Positions 17,753 to 26,969 are shown, counted from the first letter of the stretch. The stretch: DNA of 64,000 nucleotides from UBA4720 sp038227135 (GCA_038227135.1 JBBRQC010000010.1:17904-81903), one strand, 5' to 3'. Made by a program: numbers and translations. The notes: a model not told the origin generated them from the letters alone.

Positions 17753-17841
17753 CGGAGAGAGAGGGATTCGAACCCTCGATACGCGTTTCCACGTATGCCG
17801 GTTTAGCAAACCGGTGCCTTCAGCCTCTCGGCCATCTCTCC
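17753..17841 (-). tRNA. tRNA-Ser (anticodon GCU)
   Basis: The 89-base class II tRNA has acceptor stem GGAGAGA/TCTCTCC and discriminator G. The anticodon arm CCGGT-TTGCTAA-ACCGG gives GCU, the long variable arm is ATACGTGGAAACGCGTAT, and the T-arm is GAGGG-TTCGAAT-CCCTC. Its first 39 bases, together with the promoter, recur about 2 kb away. Confidence 0.96.
17803..17841. repeat. 39-bp direct repeat, copy 1 (5' half of tRNA-Ser)
   Basis: This stretch, from the anticodon loop to the tRNA 5' end, is identical base for base to 19788-19826 in the same orientation. The similarity continues imperfectly into the promoter. The pair bounds about 1985 bases including the IS3 element and looks like an integration scar (attL/attR). 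Confidence 0.85.
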
Positions 17842-18242
17842 AAAGTCTCGCAAGTTATTGTGGCTGTTCGACTTCTTCAACCGCGCTTCGCAATACGGCG
17901 AAGGTCTTTTCCTGCGAGACAGGCAATAAGTCAGGCACTAAACCATACTTTTGCCCTTTTCCTTACTTCGCTACAGCGAAAACGGGTCGAGCAGCTTCCT
18001 GTCCTGAAGATAAGCTTTTTGAAAGTAATTGAGCATCGCCAACAAAATAATCATTCGGCAAGTGCTGGACGTTAGTGCCGTATGTAGCGGGTGGCGTTGA
18101 CCCGTAACTCAACACGGAACTCGCTGAATGTGCGATTTGAAGTGACGATAGCGGACGGGCCGACTACCTTATTCAGAGCGTATTCAACGTGTAAGCTGGC
18201 GTGTTTCCTTGTGGCGGGGAGGTTGTAGTTCACCCCCGTCCG
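17842..18242. other. Non-coding segment between tRNA-Ser and the IS element
   Basis: Apart from the tRNA promoter no gene is recognised. The segment is less GC-rich than its neighbours, with runs such as CATACTTTTGCCC and CAAAATAATCATT. A motif near its right end (AAGCTGGCGTGTTTCCTTG) recurs with three changes just past the second tRNA-half copy at about 19880. This suggests a second, weaker duplication. Confidence 0.5.
17852..17880 (-). promoter_or_regulatory. Promoter of tRNA-Ser(GCU)
   Basis: TTGAAG, a 17-base spacer and TAACTT stand ten bases before the tRNA 5' end on the minus strand. The same layout (TTGTAG-N17-TAACTT) precedes the duplicated tRNA half at 19840-19868, which supports both being real tRNA promoters. 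Confidence 0.6.
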
Positions 18243-18301
18243 TGACCTGAAACCCGGAAACTGATTCGGTTATTATCTCGGTCCTCACTTGAGGAGGGCC
18301 G

Positions 18302-18568
18302 ATGCGGAAGTCGAGATTCACCACCGAGCAGATCGTCGGATTTCTGAAGGAGCAGGAAGCGGGAGCTAAGATCTCCGATCTCTGCCGCCGGCTGGGCATC
18401 AGCGACAACACGTTCCACCGGTGGAAGAGGAAATACGGCGGGATGGATGTACCGGACGCGAGGCGCTTGAAGCAGCTCGAGGAAGAGAATCGCGCTCTCA
18501 AGCGGATCGTTGCCGACCAGGCGTTGAATCTCCAGGTGGTGAAGGATCTCTTGGGAAAAAAGTGGTGA
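18302..18568 (+). CDS. IS3-family OrfA (helix-turn-helix)
   Basis: The 88-residue protein opens KSRFTTEQIVGFLKEQEAG. It has the helix-turn-helix SDLCRRLGISDNTFHRWK and then a leucine-zipper-like helix LKQLEEENRALKRIV, as in OrfA proteins that bind the IS ends. The frame ends just past AAAAAAG at 18556-18562, where a -1 ribosomal shift would yield the OrfAB transposase. Confidence 0.92.
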   Translation: MRKSRFTTEQIVGFLKEQEAGAKISDLCRRLGISDNTFHRWKRKYGGMDVPDARRLKQLEEENRALKRIVADQALNLQVVKDLLGKKW

Positions 18569-19395
18569 CCCCGAGCAAGCGGCGACTCGCGGTCACTGAG
18601 GCGAGGGAAGCTGCTCAGATCTCCGAGAAGAGAGCGTGCCGCTTTACTGGTTTTTCGCTTTCTACTCAGCGCTATCGTTCTTGCCGGCCTTCCGATGAGG
18701 ATCTCAGGGCGAGACTCAAGGAGCTCGCCGAGAAGAGACCGCGATGGGGCTACCGGCGGCTCTACATTCTGCTCAAGCGCGAGGGCTGCGAGAGGAACCG
18801 GAAACTGGTGCAGCGTCTCTACCGGGAAGAGGGTCTCTCGGTGAGAAGAAGGAAACGTCGAAAAATGGCGGCTGTCGCCCGCTCTCCGATGACCATCCCT
18901 CTTAGAGCCAATGAGAGGTGGAGCGTCGATTTCGTGCGCGACACTCTCGCCGATGGCCGTCCGTTCCGCGGCTTTACCGTCGTCGACGACTTCACCAGAG
19001 AGTGTCCGGCCATCGAAGTCGATCACTCGCTGCCGGGGGAACGGGTTGCTCGCACTCTTGATCGGCTCTCTGGAGAGCGCGGACTTCCCAAGGCGATCGT
19101 TTGTGACAACGGACCGGAGTTCCAGGGGCAGGCGCTCGACTTCTGGGCTCACCGACATGGTGTCGCTCTCTCGTTCATCCAACCAGGGAAGCCGGTGCAG
19201 AATGCTTTCATCGAAAGCTTCAACGGGAAACTTCGAGACGAATGCCTCAACGAGAACTACTTCACTAGTCTGATCGATGCGAAAGCAACGATCGAGGCCT
19301 GGAGACAGGACTACAACGAGACAAGACCTCATAGCAGTCTCGGCGACCTAACCCCCGCCGAATTTGCGATGAAGAAGAGATCTGATGCAGCTTAA
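18562..19395 (+). CDS. IS3-family OrfB transposase (DDE)
   Basis: The 277-residue frame is in the -1 phase relative to OrfA. It carries the IS3 integrase core: RPRWGYRRLYILL, WSVDFVRD (first Asp), VCDNGPEF (second Asp) and IESFNGKLRDECLN (Glu), then DYNETRPHSSLGDLTP. All three catalytic acids are present, so the transposase looks intact. It is probably made mainly as an OrfA-OrfB fusion by frameshifting; a GTG at the slip site could also act as an independent start. Confidence 0.92.
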   Translation: MVTPSKRRLAVTEAREAAQISEKRACRFTGFSLSTQRYRSCRPSDEDLRARLKELAEKRPRWGYRRLYILLKREGCERNRKLVQRLYREEGLSVRRRKRRKMAAVARSPMTIPLRANERWSVDFVRDTLADGRPFRGFTVVDDFTRECPAIEVDHSLPGERVARTLDRLSGERGLPKAIVCDNGPEFQGQALDFWAHRHGVALSFIQPGKPVQNAFIESFNGKLRDECLNENYFTSLIDAKATIEAWRQDYNETRPHSSLGDLTPAEFAMKKRSDAA

Positions 19396-19445
19396 TAAAT
19401 CACTAGACCGAGATAATTCCTGAACCAAGCTTGGGTTTCAGGTCA

Positions 19446-19946
19446 GAGCAACTCTTGAACTAATTGAGTTTGAATAGGGGTGTCAGGTCACTACGCTGGC
19501 GGGGGTCAACCAGAGCGAGCATCACCCGTGAAGACTGGGTAACTCTGCCTAATCGCTGTCCTTCCTAATCGCCGAAATATTTCCCGACGGTGGGTGGGGG
19601 CAAAAAAGAAACCCCGTCGTATCCCATCGAGGTATGCCGCCAAGCAAAGACCTGAAACGAGAAGCAACGGGGAAAGCGAACGGGGTTTCCTATCAAGCTT
19701 ACTGAAAGGAACTGCCCAAACAACAAAGTCGGGCTTAGCCGGAAGGAAATGGACAGCGCGGACAGGCGCGGAAAGAGGGCGACGAAATTAGCAAACCGGT
19801 GCCTTCAGCCTCTCGGCCATCTCTCCGGGAGAGTTTCGGAAGTTATTGGCGCAGAGAGCGTTCTACAACCCTCGCCGCGCGCCGAAGCTGGCGTATTTCT
19901 TTGCACGCGTGCATCAATTCCGCAGAACGCTTCGCTGGAGGGTGAA
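19446..19946. other. Non-coding flank of the IS with the second tRNA-half copy
   Basis: No gene is recognised. A long-range inverted repeat AAACCCCGT/ACGGGGTTT (about 19609 and 19688) reads on the minus strand as a hairpin followed by CTTTTTT and may be a terminator. The segment also contains the tRNA-Ser half repeat and its orphan promoter (TTGTAG-N17-TAACTT at 19840-19868, minus strand). Confidence 0.55.
19788..19826. repeat. 39-bp direct repeat, copy 2 (orphan 5' half of tRNA-Ser)
   Basis: This copy is identical to tRNA-Ser(GCU) positions 1-39 and ends at the anticodon loop, after which the sequence diverges, so no functional tRNA can form. With its own promoter-like sequence 13 bases upstream on the minus strand it could still give a short half-tRNA transcript. 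Confidence 0.85.
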
Positions 19947-20673
19947 ATGATTTCACGGATGACTCGCAGGTTCACGGCGCTGCTTCCCGCGCTCAGCCTG
20001 ATCGGCGCGGCCGCGTCCCCCCTCGTCGTTTTCGAATATCAGATCCCGCGCGAGCGCGCCTTCCCGCACGATCCCGCTGTCGGTGCCGACGGAGTCGTCT
20101 GGTACACTGACCAGTCGAATAGCTTCATCGGGCGGCTGGATCCGGCGACGGGAAAGATCACCGATTATCCGACGCCAACGCCGTCGTCGGGCCCGCATGG
20201 CATCGTCGTCGCTCCCGACGGCTCGATATGGGTCGCGTTGTTTGGGACCAACAAGCTGGGGCGAATCGATGGAGAGAGCGGGGCACTTCGAGAGATCACC
20301 CTTCCCGAAAGCGCAGCGCGCCCGCGACGTTTGGTGGTCGATGAATCGGGCGTGGTATGGTACAGCGATTTTGCGCGCGGCCAGCTCGGTTCCTACAACC
20401 CGAAGAATGGCGCGTTCCGGGAATGGCTATCGCCCGGAGGAGCGAACTCCGCATTTTATGGGATCGCGATCGCTCCTGACGGGCGGGTTTTCTACGATGA
20501 AGCGCGGTCGGGAGCCATTGTGGCTTTTCGATCGAAGGACTGGAAAAGCGGAGACGATCAGAATACCGACACCCGGCTCGGTGGTTCGGAACATGTCAGT
20601 AGACAGTACGCGAAGCCGCATCTGGTTGGCCTTGAGCGGCACGGGCCGAATCGGAAAAATTGAGCTGAAGTGA
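19947..20673 (+). pseudogene. Virginiamycin B lyase-like beta-propeller, frameshifted
   Basis: The start MISRMTRRFTALLPALSL, with GGAGG upstream, looks like a signal peptide. NHL/Vgb-type repeats follow: GADGVVWYTDQ, APDGSIWVALFG, DESGVVWYSDF, APDGRVFYDEA. The blades continue in another frame as TGKAETIRIPTPGSVVRNMS and SRIWLALSGTGRIGKIEL. Dropping one T from the CTTTTC run near 20531 restores a single frame of about 241 residues. It is therefore a one-base frameshift, either a real pseudogene or a sequencing error. Confidence 0.75.
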
Positions 20674-20709
20674 TCGCGCTATGAGTAGCCCAACTACAAC
20701 CACCGAGGC

Positions 20710-23700
20710 ATGGAAATGAGATTGTCCGTACGCCCGCTCGCGGTTTCCGTTTCGTTTCTTGTCACGGCCTGGAGTGCGCCCCTGCACGCACAGTCGGCAG
20801 ACCCGAACCCGACAGCTCCACTTGTGCAGGCGTTGTCCGCGACGCGCCCGGGCCGCGATCCGAATCAGCCGATCGACGAGGAGTACACGCGAAAAATCCG
20901 CGAGTACACGACGGAGTCGTTCTTTCTGTCTCCCCTCGTGGATTATCTCCCGGCGTCGTCCACCGTGCCGACTCCAAAAGCGGTGCTCGGCGACATCGCA
21001 GGCGCGCGCAACAATCTGCCGTACTCCAAGGAGGTCTATACCTACATGCGCATGCTCGCCAAAGCGAGCCCGAGAGTGCGTGTCATTTCGATCGGCAGGT
21101 CGGAAGAGGGAAGGGAGATGATTGCCGTCGCGGTCGCATCGGAATCGATACTCGCGAATCTCGAGCAGAACAAGGCAAGCCTCGCGAAGCTCGCTGATCC
21201 GCGCAGTATCAACATGGACGATGCTGAAGCGGCGCGGATCACCAGCCAGGCGATTCCCGTCTACTACATCACGGGCACGATCCACTCACCTGAATCCGGC
21301 GCGCCGACGGCGCTGATGGAGCTGGCGTATCGGCTTGCCGTCGACGAGAGCCCGTACATAAGGAATATCCGCGACCACCTGATCACCTTGATCACGCCAA
21401 TCGTGGAGGTGGACGGGCGCGATCGAGAGGTCGATGTGTTCCGGTGGCACATGGCGCATCCGGATGAGACGTACCCGCCGCTGCTCTACTGGGGACACTA
21501 CGTCGGCCACGACAACAACCGCGATGCGATGGCGCTGACGCTGAAGTTGTCGCAGAACGTCCTCGATACGTACCTGGATTGGAAAGCGCAGGTGCTGCAC
21601 GACCTGCACGAATCGGTTCCCTACCTGTACGACAACACAGTCGGTGACGGACCCTACAACGCCTGGCTCGATCCGCTCCTCACGAACGAGTGGCAGATGA
21701 TCGGCTGGAACAATGTGCAGGAGATGACGCGGCTCGGAATGCCGGGAGTCTTCACACACGGTGATTTCGACACGTGGTCGCCCGGTTATCTGATGTTCCT
21801 CGCGGCGACGCACAACGGCATCAGCCGCCTCTATGAGACGTTCGGAAATGGAGGAACCGCGGAGACGGTGGAGCGCACGCTGTCGCCTTCCGAAACCGCG
21901 CGCACCTGGTACCGGCAGGACCCGCCGCTGCCACGCGTAAAGTGGTCGCTGCGCAACAACAACAACTATCAGCAGACGGGGTTGCTCGTTTCCCTCAGCT
22001 ACTTCGCCAATAATCGCGCGCAGTTCCTGGACAATTTCTGGCAGAAGAGCAAGCGCTCGATTCTGAAAGCGCGGACGGAAGGTCCCGCCGCCTATGTACT
22101 GCCCGGCGACGAGCGACGTCCCGGTGCTCAGGCGGAATTGCTCCGTATACTCCAGAAGCAGCACGTCGAGATCTCGCGCGCGACGGTGCCGTTCACGGTC
22201 ATGGTTTCGGTTCCGCGCTCGCGTCCGACCGCGCCTGCCGGCGGAAGCGGGAGATCGCCCGACAGCGCCAGGCAAGCGGATTCAGCGCGAGCGGCCAGCG
22301 CGAGACCCGCAGAGCCGACGCGAGCCGCCGACAGCACTCGACCGAGTGAGATGTCGAGGGCAGCCGCTCCCCCGCCTATCAATCCCTACGACACCCTCCC
22401 GGTCTCGGTAGCCCGGCTTGAGCCGCGCCAGTTTCCGGCGGGCAGCTTCATCATCAGGATGGACCAGCCATATTCGCGCATCGCCGACGCGCTGCTCGAT
22501 TACCAGTATTGGAGCCCAAGCGATCCGCAACGCACACCGTACGACGATACGGGGTGGACATTCCCGGAGAATTTCGCCGTCCGCTCCTACCGCATCACGG
22601 ATCCGAAAGTTCTCGCAGTCCCCGTGGAAAGCGTCAGCGGTGAGATCAAGGCTCCGGGCGGCGTAGTCGGCAGTGGGAGCATTTTCGCGATCGATCACAA
22701 CGCGGACAACGCGTTGGCGACGCTGCGATATCGGCTGAACGATGCGGATTTCCAGATCGCAGAGCAGCCATTTGATGCGGCCGGACACAGCTTCGCGCGG
22801 GGTTCGTTCATCGTGCGCAAGGTTGCTGCTGGAGATCTCGACAAGACGTCGAGAGAGCTCGGTCTCAGAGTCTACGCCTTGGGGACAGCGCCGTCGGTCG
22901 CGACTCATCCAGCGCGCGCGCCGCGCGTAGCAATCGTGCACACATGGCTGAATACCCAGACGGAGGGGTGGTGGAGACAGGCGTTCGACTTTCTTCACAT
23001 TCCATACGCATACATCAGCGTTCAGAACGTCGCCGCCGATCCGAATCTGAATGCCAGGTACGACGTGATTCTGTTCCCTCCGGGAGGCGGAAGTCCTCAG
23101 GCGATCGTCGCTGGAATGCCGATGTGGCGAAACCCCATGCCTTGGAAAAAGACGGAGCTGACGCCCAACATCGGAGTGGATGAGACCGATGACATACGTC
23201 CAGGTCTGGGGTTGAAAGGGGTCGACAACCTCGGCGCGTTCGTCAAGAACGGCGGTGTGCTGGTGGCGGTCGAGAACACCGCCAATCTTGCGGTGTTATT
23301 CGGATTGGCGAACGGGCTATCGACCAATCAGCCGCCGCCACTTCACGTGGTAGGAAGTCTCCTGCGCACAAGAGTGGTGGATGACGCGAGCCCCATCGCG
23401 TACGGAATTCGCGACAGCCTCGCCGTGTATAGCGACGATGGCTCCAGCTTCAGCATCACGAACGTCCTCGGCACGCGCGGCGGCCGGTACGCCGATTCGG
23501 CGATTGCTCGGCCGACCGGTAGAGGGACAACGGAGGACGTCGACGTCCCTCAGGGCAGACTCGCTCTCGACCCGCGCAACGATGTGCCGCAGCGGAAGCC
23601 CCTGCAGCCCTGGCAGGCGGCGCCGGTAACCGACGAGCAGCTCCGAAATCCGCTCAACGTCATTCCCCCGGCGATGCGGCCGCGAGTCGTGCTCCGGTTC

Positions 23701-23919
23701 AGCGATCAACGCGATCTGCTCGCGTCGGGATTGCTCGACGGCAGTGACGTTGCGCAGAGGCCGGTGGTGGTCGATGCGCCGTTGGGGAAGGGCCACGTGG
23801 TTCTGTTCGCCAACAATCCCGTTTACCGAGGGGAAACGATCGGCAGCTATTTCCTCGTCTTAAACACCCTGCTCAACTTTGATCATCTCGACACAGGGAG
23901 AAAGCTCGACGTGCGCTGA
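20710..23919 (+). CDS. Secreted M14-family zinc carboxypeptidase
   Basis: The 1069-residue protein has a signal peptide (about 1-28, ending LHAQ). The M14 peptidase domain shows the zinc pair IHSPESGAP (His192, Glu195) and a later LHDLHES for the third ligand. An Ala/Pro/Arg/Ser-rich linker sits near 505-550. A long C-terminal region contains a class I glutamine-amidotransferase-like segment (DVILFPPGGG, GVDNLGAFVKNGGVLVA). It probably digests peptides in the periplasm or outside the cell. It forms a secreted-hydrolase neighbourhood with the DPP-IV gene. Confidence 0.85.
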   Translation: MEMRLSVRPLAVSVSFLVTAWSAPLHAQSADPNPTAPLVQALSATRPGRDPNQPIDEEYTRKIREYTTESFFLSPLVDYLPASSTVPTPKAVLGDIAGARNNLPYSKEVYTYMRMLAKASPRVRVISIGRSEEGREMIAVAVASESILANLEQNKASLAKLADPRSINMDDAEAARITSQAIPVYYITGTIHSPESGAPTALMELAYRLAVDESPYIRNIRDHLITLITPIVEVDGRDREVDVFRWHMAHPDETYPPLLYWGHYVGHDNNRDAMALTLKLSQNVLDTYLDWKAQVLHDLHESVPYLYDNTVGDGPYNAWLDPLLTNEWQMIGWNNVQEMTRLGMPGVFTHGDFDTWSPGYLMFLAATHNGISRLYETFGNGGTAETVERTLSPSETARTWYRQDPPLPRVKWSLRNNNNYQQTGLLVSLSYFANNRAQFLDNFWQKSKRSILKARTEGPAAYVLPGDERRPGAQAELLRILQKQHVEISRATVPFTVMVSVPRSRPTAPAGGSGRSPDSARQADSARAASARPAEPTRAADSTRPSEMSRAAAPPPINPYDTLPVSVARLEPRQFPAGSFIIRMDQPYSRIADALLDYQYWSPSDPQRTPYDDTGWTFPENFAVRSYRITDPKVLAVPVESVSGEIKAPGGVVGSGSIFAIDHNADNALATLRYRLNDADFQIAEQPFDAAGHSFARGSFIVRKVAAGDLDKTSRELGLRVYALGTAPSVATHPARAPRVAIVHTWLNTQTEGWWRQAFDFLHIPYAYISVQNVAADPNLNARYDVILFPPGGGSPQAIVAGMPMWRNPMPWKKTELTPNIGVDETDDIRPGLGLKGVDNLGAFVKNGGVLVAVENTANLAVLFGLANGLSTNQPPPLHVVGSLLRTRVVDDASPIAYGIRDSLAVYSDDGSSFSITNVLGTRGGRYADSAIARPTGRGTTEDVDVPQGRLALDPRNDVPQRKPLQPWQAAPVTDEQLRNPLNVIPPAMRPRVVLRFSDQRDLLASGLLDGSDVAQRPVVVDAPLGKGHVVLFANNPVYRGETIGSYFLVLNTLLNFDHLDTGRKLDVR

Positions 23920-24046
23920 GACGTACGTTTGCCGAACGAAAAAGCAAGGGAAAATCGCTGCAAAAAAAGGGAGTTTTGGCACCAGGCCTGCAAAAGGAGA
24001 AGTTGTGAGCAGGACCTTGGCGTAGTCGGCGACGGAGGGCTTGGGG

Positions 24047-24391
24047 ATGAGCTACCGAACGTTTCTCGATTCGAAGGGCAGACGGTGGGAGGTATGGCTG
24101 ATCACACCCGCCGCGGCTGAGAGACGGAATGCTGACCGGCGGGTGTCCACGGGCGGAAGCTCCGAGTTTCAGGGCGATCTCGACCGGCGCCGAACTCCGG
24201 AGCGCCGGAGAGGTCCGTTCCGGCGCTCCGCGTCTGTAGCGAGCGAATACAGCAACGGTTGGCTGTGCTTCGAGAGCGAGGGCGAGAAGCGGCGACTCGC
24301 TCCGGTGCCCCCAGGGTGGGAAGACGCCGGGCCCGACCGGATGGCGACATGGCTTCAGGCCGCGAAGCGCGTTGTAAAATGCGGCCCCTGA
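24047..24391 (+). CDS. Small conserved-looking protein of unknown function
   Basis: The product (114 residues) starts MSYRTFLDSKGRRWEVWLI and has a very Arg-rich middle (ERRNADRRV, DRRRTPERRRG). It ends with GWLCFESEGEKRRLAPVPPGWE, which resembles C-termini of small proteins seen in this phylum. No function is recognised. The ATG has GGAGGG at seven bases; a TTG two codons earlier is less well placed. Its stop lies inside a tandem repeat. Confidence 0.6.
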   Translation: MSYRTFLDSKGRRWEVWLITPAAAERRNADRRVSTGGSSEFQGDLDRRRTPERRRGPFRRSASVASEYSNGWLCFESEGEKRRLAPVPPGWEDAGPDRMATWLQAAKRVVKCGP

Positions 24392-24440
24392 TATAAATTC
24401 AGCGCTCCCGTGGCCCCTGATATAAATTCAGCACTCCCGC
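24383..24440. repeat. Two tandem 29-bp units
   Basis: Two adjacent copies begin GGCCCCTGATATAAATTCAG and differ at only one or two positions. The first contains the stop codon of the preceding gene. Each copy holds an AT-rich GATATAAATT, which could act as a -10-like element or be a recent slippage duplication. Confidence 0.75.
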
Positions 24441-24511
24441 CGATTCAGCTCCCATTTCCGGGAATCGCGAAAATGCAAGCAGTGCCTCAGAGCCTACGCG
24501 AACGAGATGCA

Positions 24512-24673
24512 ATGATTTGCCGGTCCTGTCAGAACGAGGAGCGTGCGTCCGAAGGCTATCCTTGCGCGAACTGCGGGACATTCATCTGCATCATCTGCAC
24601 TTTTCGAGGCGTTGTCACGTGCCGGAAGTGCCAGGAAGAAAGCATTGATCCCCTGGTACAGCGAACTGCCTGA
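24512..24673 (+). CDS. Small cysteine-rich zinc-ribbon-like protein
   Basis: The 53-residue product has four CxxC pairs (CRSC, CANC, CIIC, CRKC) in MICRSCQNEERASEGYPCAN and what follows, as expected for two zinc knuckles of a B-box/rubredoxin-like fold. An upstream in-frame ATG would add 13 residues, and neither start has a clear Shine-Dalgarno, so the start is uncertain. It lies 43 bases before the DPP-IV gene. Confidence 0.5.
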   Translation: MICRSCQNEERASEGYPCANCGTFICIICTFRGVVTCRKCQEESIDPLVQRTA

Positions 24674-24716
24674 GCGGCTCGCGGCGCGGCCGAGCCGATT
24701 ACAAACCCAATTCACA

Positions 24717-26969
24717 ATGCATAGAACCCGAAGGCTCCGCTTCATCGCGCTCGTCATTTGCTTGCCGTCGTTTGCCGGCGCACAGGAAAAGCAGCGTTTC
24801 GCGAACCTGGACGAAGCTCTCCAAGCTGGAGGCATTCTCAAAGGACGTCAGGGTCCGCGAAATGTGAACTGGATCGAAGGGGGAAAACGGTACTCCTACA
24901 CCGATCGCGATCCGCAGACCAACGCGCCGGTAATCCGCGCCTACGATCCCGCCTCGGGCAACGCCACAACGCTCTTCGCCGCGAGTGGCGTGACGTTTCC
25001 GGGAACCAACGACCCCTTCAGCTACGACTCTTTACAATGGGCGCAGGACTCGAAACATCTCGTGTTGCAAACGAACTTCCAGCAGATCTTCCGACGGTCG
25101 GGGACCTCTGACTTCTACATCTATTCCCTCGAGGATCGAAGCCTCAAGCTCGCAACCAAAGGAGCGCGAACAGCGCAACTATCGCCGAATGGCGCGATGC
25201 TCGGCTTCGAGCGCGGGGGCGAATTGTACGTGTCAGACGTATCCACCCACGCCGAAAAGCGTCTCACTCGCGATGCATCGGAGCACGTGTATAACGGACA
25301 CTTCGACTGGGTCTACGAGGAGGAATTCGGGCTCCCGCAGGCGTGGAAGTGGTCGCCCGACAACCGGTACATCTCCTATTGGCAGCTGAACGATTCCGCG
25401 GAGCCGGAGATTCAGCTCTCCGATTACTCCGGACTTCATCAGGAGTGGGAAAGAATCCGGATTCCACAGGTGGGCGATTCGAACGCGACCGTGCGGATCG
25501 GCGTGGTCAACGTTGCGACGGGAGCCAACACGTGGCTCGACACCGGTGAGCGCGGTGATTTCTACATTCCCCGCATCTACTGGACGAGCCGGCCCGATAC
25601 GCTCGCAGTGATGACTCTCAATCGCCCGCAGAACGTGATGAAGCTGTTCTTCTTCGACGTGAAGACGGGTGGGCGGCGTGAGGTGATGACTGAATCCTCG
25701 AAAACCTGGATCGACATCTTCGATTTCTACGGCGGAGTCGACGACATGATGTCGTTCCCGAAGGGATCGACCGAATTCTTCTGGCTATCCGATCGCGATG
25801 GCTATCAGCATCTGTACCGCTACGACTACTCCGGCAAGCTCCTCAACCAGGTTACTCGCGGGAGCTGGAACGCGACGCGCATCGAAGGAAGTGATGCTGC
25901 TCAGAAGACGATCTACTACACATCAACTGAAGTCTCCCCACTCCAGCGGCAGCTCTACTCCATCGGATTCGATGGCTCGAATAAGCGGCGCATCACGACG
26001 GTCGAAGGGAATCATAGAATCAACATGTCGCCGGGCGCGACGTACTTCCTCGACCGCTATTCCTCCGTGCATCAACCGGTTCAAGTCGAGCTGTGGTCGA
26101 CACCGAGCCAGAAAATCCGAACGCTGGAGGCGAACGCAGCCGTGACGAGCTGGCTGGCGACGCACGCGTATTCGCCAGCCGAGCCGTTCTCGTTTACCAC
26201 GTCGGACGGCGTGCACCTCGACGCCAACATGGTGAAGCCGGTTCCGTTCGATCCCGGCAAGCGCTACCCGGTGATCTTCGACGTCTACGGCGGGCCGGGT
26301 TCGCAGCAGGTGTACGATGCTTTCGCCAGCAGCGGGTGGACCCAGTGGTTGGCGCAGGAGGGTTACATCGTCATCGGCGTCAACAATCGTGGAAGCAACA
26401 ACTACGGCAGCGCGTTCACGAAAGTCGTCTATAAGCAGCTCGGCAAATACGAAGCGCTGGATTTCGCCGAGACGGCGCGATATCTCGCGACCCAGAGCTA
26501 CGTTGACCCAAAGCGAGTAGCGATCACCGGAGCGAGTTATGGCGGATACAGCACGGTTTACACGATGGAGATGTATCCCGAGCTGTTTCCGGTCGGTGTC
26601 GCAAATTCAGCGGGCACCGATTGGCGCCTCTACGACACGATCTACACCGAGCACTACATGGGTCTGTTGAACGACAACCTCAAAGGGTACGTGGAGAGCG
26701 CGCCGGTGGAACACGCGGCCCAGATGCGCGGGAAGCTCCTCATCATCCACTCGATGATGGACGACAACGTCCACCCGCAGAACACCATGCAGCTGCTGAC
26801 CGCATTGACCAATGCGGGCCGGGACGCCGAGGTGAGGATCTATCCACCGGGACGTCACGGCGCCGCCTACAACGCCCAGAGCACGCGGTTGATAAAGCAC
26901 GTCACCGACGAATACTTTGCGCGGCACCTCAAAGCAAGCAACCCTCCTCTGCTGGCGCCGGCGCGTTAA
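24717..26969 (+). CDS. Dipeptidyl-peptidase IV-type S9 peptidase, secreted
   Basis: The product (750 residues) has a signal peptide (HRTRRLRFIALVICLPSFAGA). The beta-propeller N-terminal domain (about 40-490) carries the DWVYEEEFG double-Glu motif that holds substrate amino termini in DPP-IV enzymes. The alpha/beta-hydrolase catalytic domain has Ser607 (GASYGGYS), Asp682 or Asp683 (MMDDNVH) and His714 (GRHG). It should remove N-terminal dipeptides, typically Xaa-Pro, from peptides in the periplasm. A strong terminator follows. Confidence 0.93.
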   Translation: MHRTRRLRFIALVICLPSFAGAQEKQRFANLDEALQAGGILKGRQGPRNVNWIEGGKRYSYTDRDPQTNAPVIRAYDPASGNATTLFAASGVTFPGTNDPFSYDSLQWAQDSKHLVLQTNFQQIFRRSGTSDFYIYSLEDRSLKLATKGARTAQLSPNGAMLGFERGGELYVSDVSTHAEKRLTRDASEHVYNGHFDWVYEEEFGLPQAWKWSPDNRYISYWQLNDSAEPEIQLSDYSGLHQEWERIRIPQVGDSNATVRIGVVNVATGANTWLDTGERGDFYIPRIYWTSRPDTLAVMTLNRPQNVMKLFFFDVKTGGRREVMTESSKTWIDIFDFYGGVDDMMSFPKGSTEFFWLSDRDGYQHLYRYDYSGKLLNQVTRGSWNATRIEGSDAAQKTIYYTSTEVSPLQRQLYSIGFDGSNKRRITTVEGNHRINMSPGATYFLDRYSSVHQPVQVELWSTPSQKIRTLEANAAVTSWLATHAYSPAEPFSFTTSDGVHLDANMVKPVPFDPGKRYPVIFDVYGGPGSQQVYDAFASSGWTQWLAQEGYIVIGVNNRGSNNYGSAFTKVVYKQLGKYEALDFAETARYLATQSYVDPKRVAITGASYGGYSTVYTMEMYPELFPVGVANSAGTDWRLYDTIYTEHYMGLLNDNLKGYVESAPVEHAAQMRGKLLIIHSMMDDNVHPQNTMQLLTALTNAGRDAEVRIYPPGRHGAAYNAQSTRLIKHVTDEYFARHLKASNPPLLAPAR

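Larger units (their letters stand above)
18243..19445 (+). mobile_element. IS3-family insertion sequence, apparently complete
   Basis: The 1203-bp element is bounded by imperfect inverted repeats of about 40 bp. Both ends start TGACCTGAAACCC and both repeats end with TTATCTCGGTC. It holds two overlapping reading frames joined by an A6G slippery run, the standard IS3 layout. No 3-4 bp target duplication is evident (flanks CCG and GAG). It sits inside the segment delimited by the tRNA-Ser half repeats. Confidence 0.93.

Noticed and set aside
17067..18032. A 321-codon plus-strand frame opposite gltX and tRNA-Ser
   Set aside because: It is antisense to a certain gltX gene and reads through the tRNA; high-GC codon bias produces such mirror frames.
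18243..19445. Target-site duplication of the IS3 element
   Set aside because: The 3-4 bases on either side (CCG and GAG) do not match, so no duplication can be claimed.
21286..22275. A 329-codon minus-strand frame opposite the M14 peptidase
   Set aside because: It is a shadow of the peptidase reading frame; the Arg/Val-rich composition is not protein-like.
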